Shown here in pieces: positions 57,470 to 64,000 of a stretch of DNA of 64,000 nt. Position numbers and translations under genes: made by a program. The DNA is taken from contig SMSO01000025.1 in NCBI GenBank assembly GCA_004764695.1, positions 419,102 to 483,101 on the forward strand, given 5' to 3'. The notes below the pieces were generated by a model. That model did not search any database. It saw only the letters and a program-made list of their open reading frames with translations, and was not told where the DNA came from. Source of the stretch: Schizochytrium sp. TIO01 (taxonomy: Eukaryota; Sar; Bigyra; Thraustochytrida; Thraustochytriidae). Numbering within the stretch: the first letter of the stretch is position 1; every line of letters begins with the position of its first letter.

Positions 57470-59368
57470 TTACTTGGCAAGGTTGCCGATGTGGTAACGT
57501 TGCAAGAGAGTAGGGACAGTGGACGGGTGTTGGGGTCCGGCGATAGCCTCAGTGGCGTCCTTGCCACCCCAGTTAATGATAGCGTTGTCACCACCCTGGT
57601 GAAGGTCCAAATAAGTGGTCACATCGTAAACCTTGTTCTTGACAATGATCCAAAGAGAATCCTTGGTGTTGTGCTTGGCAACCTGCTCGGCAGTGTACAC
57701 ATTTTTAGCCTCCTCGGCAACATTGCTGGGCTCCTCGATGGCATCATCAGCTGCGGAGGACACAGGCTTGGACAGAACCTTGCGCTCCACCTTGCGCTCA
57801 AGCGAGAGCGGGGTTGCGCGGCGCTTGAAGCGGACCATGTTAGGTCCCTTAGGGGGCACGACCATGGCTTCATAGTCCGGCTCCGGGAATGGAGTTACAA
57901 GCTCGAGCTCATAGGTAGCCAAAATAACTGAAAGGATCGTGCGGACCTGCATGAAAGCAAAGGTCTCACCCATGCAAGTGTGCAATCCAGCACCGAACCC
58001 AATAAAGCTGTACGGCTTGAGCTTAGCGATGTTGAAGTCATCCCAGCGAGAGGGATCAAACTCATCCGGGTTCTCAAAGACCTCCGGGAGTCTCTGTGCA
58101 ATGGCGTTAGAGACCATAGCACGGTGGCCCGCAGGAATGTAAGTGCCGTCCGGCATGGTGATGGGCTTCATGACCTGGCGCATGAGCATGATGAGAGGGG
58201 GGTGCATGCGAATTGCCTCCTTGACAACCTTGTACATTTCAACCTCCTCCTTTACGACATCGTGCGATACCTTGCCGTCCGCAAAGTCACCAGGGGTCTC
58301 CTCGAGCGAGCACATCTCATCAAGCACCTTGTCCATAACCTTGCTACCCTTGCTGCGTTGGTCCTCAAGCAGGAACAGGAGCGACCAGGTGCTCACAATG
58401 GAGGAAGTGTGCTGGCCAGCGAAGAGCGCAGCAAGAATCATTCCTGCGATCTCATCATCAGTGAACTTAGTACCATCAGAGTATGTGAACTCCATAAGAG
58501 TTTTGATCATGTCGTTGCGAGAGGCAGCTGCTTCGGGGTCAGATCTGCGCTTGGCAAGAATACGTCCAAAGAGGGCAGAGATCTCAATACGAGCGTGGTC
58601 GCGGATCTTGTGGGCTTCAATGGGGGCGTTGGGGAAGAACACAGAGAGCGGGGTGAGGCCGTTATCGAGGTGGGCGTAGAGTGTAGACATCTCCTTGAAC
58701 ATCTCGCCACGAATCTCAGGACCCAAAAGCGTAGCACTGGCAGTGTTGATAATGAGTTCAGCGAAGCACTTGTGAAGGTCAATTGTTCCACTCTCACCCC
58801 AGTGGGAGTTCAGGTAGTCCTTCGTCTCCTTGGCAATCATAGGCGGGTAGTTCTTGAGCACGGAAGGCCGCAGAGAACGGCCCAGAGCACGCATCTGTTG
58901 GCGACGCTTCTTGAGCGGGGAGTCATACACGACGCCCTTGCCGAAGATGGGCTTCATGAAACGGTAAGGGCGAGCCTGATCCATCTCCTCGTCGGTGGCC
59001 TCGAAGAAGACCTTGTGGGCGTCGGCACCAATCAGAAAGGTACATTTCTCGGCAACCATGTCGATCGTAAACACGTTTCCGCATTCCTTGTGACCTTTAC
59101 GGACAAATCCAAGAGGATCTGCGGCAAACCCAATAAAGTTGCCGACCACAGGGATGTTTGAGCTGAAGGTTGGGGGCAAGTGGTAGCCGGCAGGAGCCTT
59201 GTCCTTGGTGGCCAGGCGGTAGAGAGTAATGAATGCGGCAGCAGCGACAATAATCACAGCCACAAGGGTTCCAACCCAGCCTCCGACAGTCCAGGCGAAT
59301 CCAAGGGCTCCCGAGGACTCAATCTGAGCGCCAACATCTGCAGCAGAGCAGATCACAGCAGACACCAT
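57470..59368 (-). CDS. CYP51: Sterol 14-alpha-demethylase (CYP51) fused to a cytochrome b5 domain
   Basis: The 632-residue protein is a membrane-anchored P450 with a C-terminal electron-carrier domain. The anchor helix is about 31-50 and a proline-rich hinge (HLPP, 63-66) follows. P450 motifs are YRFMKPIFGKGVVYDSP (135-151, the CYP51 B-C region), the I-helix AGQHTSS (317-323) with the His characteristic of CYP51, EAIR (384-387, ExxR) and FGAGLHTCMG (458-467) with haem thiolate C465. After a linker (516-556) comes a cytochrome b5 domain (557-630): LDLHQGGDN holds haem ligand H590 and GPQHPST holds H614. Their 24-residue spacing equals that of classical b5, although the usual HPGG reads HQGG. 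The enzyme removes the 14-alpha-methyl of lanosterol or obtusifoliol in the ER; the fused b5 would supply electrons. An in-frame TAG lies 12 bases upstream of the ATG. It is divergent from the ankyrin gene. Confidence 0.95.
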   Translation of the reverse strand: MVSAVICSAADVGAQIESSGALGFAWTVGGWVGTLVAVIIVAAAAFITLYRLATKDKAPAGYHLPPTFSSNIPVVGNFIGFAADPLGFVRKGHKECGNVFTIDMVAEKCTFLIGADAHKVFFEATDEEMDQARPYRFMKPIFGKGVVYDSPLKKRRQQMRALGRSLRPSVLKNYPPMIAKETKDYLNSHWGESGTIDLHKCFAELIINTASATLLGPEIRGEMFKEMSTLYAHLDNGLTPLSVFFPNAPIEAHKIRDHARIEISALFGRILAKRRSDPEAAASRNDMIKTLMEFTYSDGTKFTDDEIAGMILAALFAGQHTSSIVSTWSLLFLLEDQRSKGSKVMDKVLDEMCSLEETPGDFADGKVSHDVVKEEVEMYKVVKEAIRMHPPLIMLMRQVMKPITMPDGTYIPAGHRAMVSNAIAQRLPEVFENPDEFDPSRWDDFNIAKLKPYSFIGFGAGLHTCMGETFAFMQVRTILSVILATYELELVTPFPEPDYEAMVVPPKGPNMVRFKRRATPLSLERKVERKVLSKPVSSAADDAIEEPSNVAEEAKNVYTAEQVAKHNTKDSLWIIVKNKVYDVTTYLDLHQGGDNAIINWGGKDATEAIAGPQHPSTVPTLLQRYHIGNLAK

Positions 59369-61310
59369 TTTCTTGACGATCTAGTACGTGGTTTCTGATA
59401 AACTTGAATTAAGGTTTGGCTTTAGATACGTCGCTATCGTTACCAATCCTGAGATACGATAGCACAGTCAAGCAGCACAAAGGATGTGTACGTTTGTTTG
59501 TTTCTTGGTGATTATGTATAGAGTAGAACAAGCAAGAGAGATCCTGAATCCCTCCCACACAAGTTAAAACAACAACCTTCAAGGATTCTGCGACCCCTGC
59601 GTTGTCTACGCAAGAGGCAAATTAAAAACGCACGTATGCACGCGCGCAGACTAGCCAGTAAGTTTGCAAGCAAGCAAGCGAGCGAGCGAGCGATCGAGCG
59701 ATCGATCTGCCCCGGCCGCTGCTGATTCAGGTCTGCCACCTGGGCTTAAGCGGCCGCTACTTTTTGCAGTCTATAGCCTACTTACACCCTCCATTCTCTA
59801 CTGTGCCTCCCCCTATACTCTACTTCGAGCCCTTCTTTACCTCACTTTACGTTCCACTATAACCCACTTGTGCCTCAGTCAGTTATCATTCATTCATTTG
59901 TTCTCTAATTATCGTATCATCGTCACTTTTTTTCACAGCTTTTTATTATGACGCCAACTAACAAAAGTCCTTTTTATGCTTTCCACCTTATCTCCCATAA
60001 TAATTGCCCACACAATAACCTTTCTACTTAAGGTGCTCTTCTCCGCCATGATCGCGCAAGCGTGAAAACCCCTTCCGCAAACAGGGGGTATATTGCAAGT
60101 ATTATCGGTATCTGTGAACGTACACCCATAAAGTCTTATATTACCGGGATGCGCATGTGTGGGGGATGACGTGCGGAGTGCCCCCCGAATGCCGTCGCGC
60201 GCTTGCGATTATCGGTTTGATACGGGTTTAAGGAGGGCTCAAGGGACGCCAGCTCGACGCAGCTGCTTGCGCACTCCCCTTTCGGCCGTCTTTGACGATG
60301 AAGTCGAGGGCAATCTCCGCCCCGAAGAAACCAAGGACGCCCAAGGACGCTTTCCCGGCGGCACCTGCTCCTCACCACGACCTTGTCAGCCCTCGCTGAC
60401 CAGCTAGCTGCCGGCCTTGACGGGCTTCGAGGCTGCTTGATCGTCATACATACACGAATTCCGTCATCGCTGTATTACACTAAATGAGCGATTTAGGGAT
60501 ACATTTTTCTATTTTATTGCTAAATTTATTTAGAACTATAAACTTTGAGGTTCATTCGATCATTCGTTCACTCCTTTATACACATTTACAATGATAAGAA
60601 ATAGAAATAGAAGAATTGGCGTTGAAAGGTGCAGTCTTAGGCAAACAAAAGCATGAGCGGAGATGGCCAAGAGGCAACTAGGGAGGTACCTCGGTGCTTG
60701 CCTAGTTTGGAAAGTAATGGAGTAGTATTCTGGGGAAATGGGCCAAAAGTAGTGTCTAACAGCATGCACGAGTGGACCTTTATTTCTATTGCATTTATGC
60801 CCGAGTTCGTCAATGTGTTTGATTCTGTTTATATTTATTGGTTATGAATATATGAAGTGGAAAACTGATGAAATAGTAGGACTACCTATGTAGTTCAGGT
60901 AATAGCAACTTGGCACTTGGGCATGTCAGGTACTACTGCGCAGGTACTACTGTAACTGCTAAGTGGATTGCACACAGGGTGGTGTGCAAAGGATACCATC
61001 ATGAGCTCAGAACTTGAGCCTCGAAGGGTGGCGCAGAAAAGGCCGCCGCTCACTGAGATGACGAGGAGAAGAATTGTATCCAAGCTCTGTTATGAAATCT
61101 GCCTTGCAGTGCTGCCATGAAATAATGTTGAGTCTCGAAGGGATCATATTCGGTTTACAATTTTCAACATTAATATTCTTAGAAAAAAAATTTTTAAATG
61201 AAATGAATTTTTTTTGTGATGTGAGAGGAAAAACTCGAAGGAAAAACTTTTAATTAAAAAAAGGTGCGCGATGACGCAACGTGAAATAAACGAGGGTCGT
61301 TAAGCCATTA
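59369..61310. other. Divergent intergenic region (CYP51-b5 / ankyrin)
   Basis: Includes a GCGA/GATC patch (59675-59707), GC-rich DNA at 60160-60430 with no recognised frame, and AT-rich DNA toward the ankyrin promoter. No gene seen. Confidence 0.5.
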
Positions 61311-61386
61311 ATTTAGACCCTTTTAACTAAAGTGGTATCAATATAGACCCTTTTAAAATGGCAGAGTTGCATATAGGCCTTTTTGT
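61311..61386 (+). promoter_or_regulatory. Three-copy TAGACCCTTTT motif array, 30-bp phase
   Basis: Copies of ATATAGACCCTTTT-like sequence begin at 61311 (ATTTAGACCCTTTT), 61341 (exact) and 61371 (ATATAGGCCTTTTT). The spacing is exactly 30 bp, while the sequences between copies differ, so only the box is conserved. The array lies 38 bases upstream of a TATA-like element and 158-230 bases upstream of the ankyrin start. It looks like a phased binding-site array, but its function is inferred from layout alone. Confidence 0.5.
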
Positions 61387-61423
61387 GGATGCGAAATTTA
61401 GTCGATGAAAATCCAACGAAACG

Positions 61424-61431
61424 TATAAATA
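61424..61431 (+). promoter_or_regulatory. TATA-like element of the ankyrin gene
   Basis: TATAAATA sits inside the 14-bp palindrome ACGTATAAATACGT (61421-61434). A start site about 30 bases downstream would fall near 61454, at or just after the first upstream ATG (61453) and before the main ATG (61544). Confidence 0.4.
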
Positions 61432-61452
61432 CGTTCGATTAAATCAAACGAA

Positions 61453-61617
61453 ATGAGTTCTCACATGGACAGCCTCGGCGACGACTCCACAGACTTGGTC
61501 TGCGAGGAATCGGAGTGGCCTTGCGAAGATTGCGAGGCCGGCCATGCGCGGCTTCGGGCTTGGTGGGGAGGACTTAAGCCATGCAAAACCAAGATTTGTT
61601 GGCCCTATGGACGCTAG
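61453..61617 (+). other. Overlapping upstream ORF (54 codons) at the ankyrin gene
   Basis: An ATG at 61453, with a second in-frame ATG at 61465, opens a 54-codon frame that overlaps the ankyrin start at 61544 in another phase and ends at TAG 61615-61617. Its product begins MSSHMDSLGDDSTDLVC and is acidic and Cys-containing. It may be a repressive upstream ORF. Alternatively it may be the true first exon: a GT at 61563 and an AG at 61616-61617 are in matching phase. A third possibility is that transcription starts downstream of it. Confidence 0.35.
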
Positions 61618-63673
61618 CGACGATGTGCTGACGAAATCGCGGGTCGCTAAGGTGCTCCTGGCGAGGAAATCTGGCACGAGCCCAGAGGCCTTTGGGCTTT
61701 CCCAAGAGCCAAGTTTGCTGGTGAGCAATAAACATGATGCATTCGATGATGGAGAACCTGCAACCCAGGTTGTAGAAGACGAGACCAGGCTTGAGGAAGA
61801 TCACCATTCTGAGGGCTCCACTTACTTAGGCCTCACCAACAGTGGGAATGGGGTCCGTTTGCGGAGCACAAAAATCGAAGATGCCCGACTTTCATCATCT
61901 AAATCAGGCACGAGGCTTGTTGATGCAGCATCAAAGATGAAAAAACCTAGACCTCATGTCGTGGAACGACTCAGACGGGCAGAACAGGCAAACATTACTA
62001 GCACTGCCCCTACCATGAAAGTGTACTTTTCAGACAGCGAAGATGAGGACGATGATTTTACACATTTCCGCCGGAGCCCGCATGGAGTCACAAGAGTCCC
62101 CTCATCTAGCGAGTTCCTGCGAACAGAAAGTGAAGAGTTTGTTTACCACACACGAAAGCGGGCAGGTTCGCGAGGTACCTTTCTTGATAGGCGAGACATT
62201 GTCGATGAAGCAGCCGAATTTATACTACGCGAAAACCGATCCCGAGCAATGCACGATTCAAGTTTTAGAAGTGGGGAGTCAAACTCACGAGGTAGCGATG
62301 CAGTAAATGCTATTTATAAAGTTCTGTCGGAGCAGGAACAACGCCACAAGATTGTAGCAACACAACACCAGCAACCAGAACAACATCTACCTCAGCAACA
62401 AAAAGATATATCTCAATTACAACAAATTCAGCAAAGGTATGCATTTGCCCCACAAGTGTCACAGGCTCAACAGCAACGTAATCAGCGAACTGATCGGCAG
62501 GGCATGCATAATTTAAAGCGCCAAGGTATCCCCCTTGCTTCCCCTACTTTACTTGAGTCTGTGGCAGCTTCCCAGGAGCACCTGAATAGATCATTTCGTG
62601 GATTCTGTGTTGATGACAATGCAGATACCCAACGGCTTACCTTTACCCCGTTCTGCCAAGCTTGTGTTGAGGGTAAGTCTGATCTCGTCTCTAGCATTTT
62701 AGACGCGAGTGCAATGTTTCCTGATCGTCTAATTGATGCTAAAAATCATCTTGGACGAACTGCATTACATTGTGTCACTGCTCTACACCGCGGCTCTTTC
62801 CATGCAGCGCACGAAAGTGTCTTGCGAATTCTTCTTCAAGCTGGGGCAAATACCGATGATCGAGATAAAACAGGCTGGACACCCCTTTTCTACGCAGTCC
62901 AAAATGAGCACCGCGCAGCTATTCGGCTCTTGTGTGAGTATGGCGCCAATTTGTACTTGCGTGATCACCCAACGTGGGTCATTGATGCAATGTCTTCACA
63001 AGCGGCCATTACTTTATTGGAGGAGGTTGCAGCTGATGATTGCGATATGACTGACCTTGAATCGTCACGTAATTTATTCACATTGTGCCGGGACCTAGGG
63101 CATACAGCTCTGCTTGAGTACCTTGTGACTTACACTACCATTCGGATCGAATCTCCTACTCGACTTTCATGGGGCTTTCAAGCATTAATGCCAGAAGTAG
63201 ACGACATAGAGGAGAACGTTGTATTGATTCGCTGGAGTGCAATGACAGAGACACAAGACTTTGATGTTTATCTTCACGTGGTGGACACGATAGCTTCCGC
63301 AGCGCAGAACAAATTATCTATCCCACCCTCGTTTAGTATTGATAGAGTCGAAAGTGAGTCTCTGCAGTCTCTCCTCCAACATGCCACGTGCACAATTCAA
63401 CAACGTATCCGTTCTTTGCATCGTTTTCAATTGCAACACGGCGACCAGAATGATGTCAAACGGGATTTGCTCAGTGCATTGCTTGGGATAGCTGATGAGG
63501 GGGGTCCACTGCATCAGCAAGAGACTCGTAGTCGTCGCAATTCTGTGCATTCACAAGGCCAAGGAATGAACTCATCAACAACAACCGCCGGCCCGATGAT
63601 CTCAAAGCCACCCAAACGTATGACCTTGGAGCATATTGGGCCGGGCTATGTCCAACCGAACAAATGCTTCTGA
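61544..63673 (+). CDS. Ankyrin-repeat protein
   Basis: The 709-residue frame encodes a largely disordered N-terminal half followed by ankyrin repeats. Visible parts are an acidic, Ser-rich N-region; an acidic cluster YFSDSEDEDDDF (161-172); a Gln-rich segment (about 274-313); and three ankyrin units at about 367-402, 403-442 (GRTALHCV at 404-411, LLQAGANTDDRD at 430-441) and 443-476 (GWTPLFYAVQNEH, LLCEYGANLYLRD). A mixed alpha/beta C-region (about 505-640) has no family I recognise, and a polar tail follows. Such proteins are protein-binding scaffolds; no enzyme domain is visible. The ATG at 61544 gives the longest clean frame, but an earlier ATG at 61453 opens an overlapping frame. The 3' end is also in doubt: a GT-AG intron at 63618-63684 would skip this stop and add 71 residues to a 763-residue product. 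The upstream region has a TATA-like box and a three-copy 30-bp-phased motif. Confidence 0.8.
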   Translation: MRGFGLGGEDLSHAKPRFVGPMDASDDVLTKSRVAKVLLARKSGTSPEAFGLSQEPSLLVSNKHDAFDDGEPATQVVEDETRLEEDHHSEGSTYLGLTNSGNGVRLRSTKIEDARLSSSKSGTRLVDAASKMKKPRPHVVERLRRAEQANITSTAPTMKVYFSDSEDEDDDFTHFRRSPHGVTRVPSSSEFLRTESEEFVYHTRKRAGSRGTFLDRRDIVDEAAEFILRENRSRAMHDSSFRSGESNSRGSDAVNAIYKVLSEQEQRHKIVATQHQQPEQHLPQQQKDISQLQQIQQRYAFAPQVSQAQQQRNQRTDRQGMHNLKRQGIPLASPTLLESVAASQEHLNRSFRGFCVDDNADTQRLTFTPFCQACVEGKSDLVSSILDASAMFPDRLIDAKNHLGRTALHCVTALHRGSFHAAHESVLRILLQAGANTDDRDKTGWTPLFYAVQNEHRAAIRLLCEYGANLYLRDHPTWVIDAMSSQAAITLLEEVAADDCDMTDLESSRNLFTLCRDLGHTALLEYLVTYTTIRIESPTRLSWGFQALMPEVDDIEENVVLIRWSAMTETQDFDVYLHVVDTIASAAQNKLSIPPSFSIDRVESESLQSLLQHATCTIQQRIRSLHRFQLQHGDQNDVKRDLLSALLGIADEGGPLHQQETRSRRNSVHSQGQGMNSSTTTAGPMISKPPKRMTLEHIGPGYVQPNKCF

Positions 63674-63684
63674 ACGTGCGGCAG
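63618..63684 (+). other. Candidate 67-nt GT-AG intron in the ankyrin gene
   Basis: The segment begins GTATGA and ends GCGGCAG, with a branch-like TTCTGAAC about 10 bases before the acceptor. Removing it deletes the apparent stop at 63671-63673 and keeps the reading frame into the downstream open frame. The pyrimidine tract is weak. All other genes here read through without introns, so this would be the exception. Confidence 0.4.
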
Positions 63685-63902
63685 CTATGAACGTGCCTTC
63701 ATTACTTTCACTTCACCTTGCCCATATTGAAAATGCCTCCCAATTTTGTTGGACACTATCTTCTGAAGTGCGTGAACTTATTCCTCCAGATGCACTATGT
63801 CTCTTTGAAGTAACTCATGCAAGAAATGAAGGAATTTGCGGATATTCCTCAGTATTTCCAGTTTTTCAATCTGCAGTCAATAACTGCGAGGAAATCAATT
63901 GA
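63685..63902 (+). CDS. Possible second exon of the ankyrin-repeat gene
   Basis: The frame just past the ankyrin stop is open to the TGA at 63900-63902 and has protein-like composition (starts MNVPSLLSLHLAHIENAS). If 63618-63684 is removed as an intron, the split codon C|CT reads Pro and the joined frame continues through these bases without interruption. The extension would add 71 residues after Pro692, including a hydrophobic/amphipathic stretch (LLSLHLAHI) and an ELIPPDALCLFEV segment. No domain is recognised. The alternative is that it is 3' untranslated sequence with a chance open frame, or that an assembly frameshift separates the two frames. Confidence 0.4.
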
Positions 63903-64000
63903 AACTTTTATTTTGTAACTATACTAAATTATTGAGAAAAAAAAAATCAATATTCAACAGTTGGAGCAAAACTGTGCGGCAGATTGACCGGAGAGTACAG

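Noticed and set aside
57980-59161. 393-codon open frame on the plus strand across CYP51
   Set aside because: It is antisense to the real gene. Codon bias of the minus-strand gene leaves this frame free of stops, and it has no domain and no ATG-based leader.

Overview
The window looks like nuclear DNA of a protist. The best guess is a labyrinthulomycete (thraustochytrid-like) stramenopile. The genes are long, have single or nearly single exons, and carry eukaryotic features: type II Golgi-style membrane enzymes, a GPR107/108-type seven-helix protein, an anchored sterol 14-alpha-demethylase fused to cytochrome b5, and a CapA-like protein with a signal anchor. There is no operon structure or Shine-Dalgarno logic. 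The assignment rests on gene style and general knowledge and is moderate to low in confidence; no rRNA, tRNA or organellar gene was recognised to fix it.

The window splits in two. Bases 1 to about 38,170 contain no gene I can defend. This part alternates moderately GC-rich stretches packed with tetranucleotide microsatellites (CATT, CTTG, GTAG, TATG, TGCA and their complements) with AT-rich, often purine-biased blocks at roughly 1-3, 11.4-11.9, 17.3-17.7, 19.3-19.7, 21.1, 28.0-28.5, 29.4, 33.7-34.1 and 36.1-36.6 kb. Short minisatellites of 9, 10, 14, 16 and 26 bp, homopolymer C runs and an 83-bp pyrimidine tract sit in it. From 38.2 kb onward there are seven genes in 26 kb: a putative glycosyltransferase-like protein (+), a CapA-like metallophosphatase-fold protein (+), a GPR107/108-like protein (-), indoleamine 2,3-dioxygenase (+), a sulfotransferase (+), CYP51-cytochrome b5 (-) and an ankyrin-repeat protein (+). 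Microsatellites become rare there after 43.7 kb.

The genes do not form an obvious pathway cluster. Several would work in the secretory pathway: the CapA-like protein and the sulfotransferase share one architecture (short basic N-tail, one membrane helix, low-complexity acidic stem, catalytic domain), and GPR107/108 proteins act in Golgi and endosomal traffic. They could serve cell-surface polysaccharide assembly, but this is inference. IDO opens tryptophan catabolism to kynurenine, and CYP51 belongs to sterol synthesis.

The points most worth a second look are: the CYP51-cytochrome b5 fusion with canonical haem-ligand spacing; short upstream element arrays phased at 30 bp (ankyrin gene) and 20-21 bp (GPR107 gene); a probable 67-nt intron that would extend the ankyrin protein beyond its apparent stop; a recurrent decamer, AATAAAATAC, in the AT-rich blocks; and the sharp gene-desert/gene-rich boundary.
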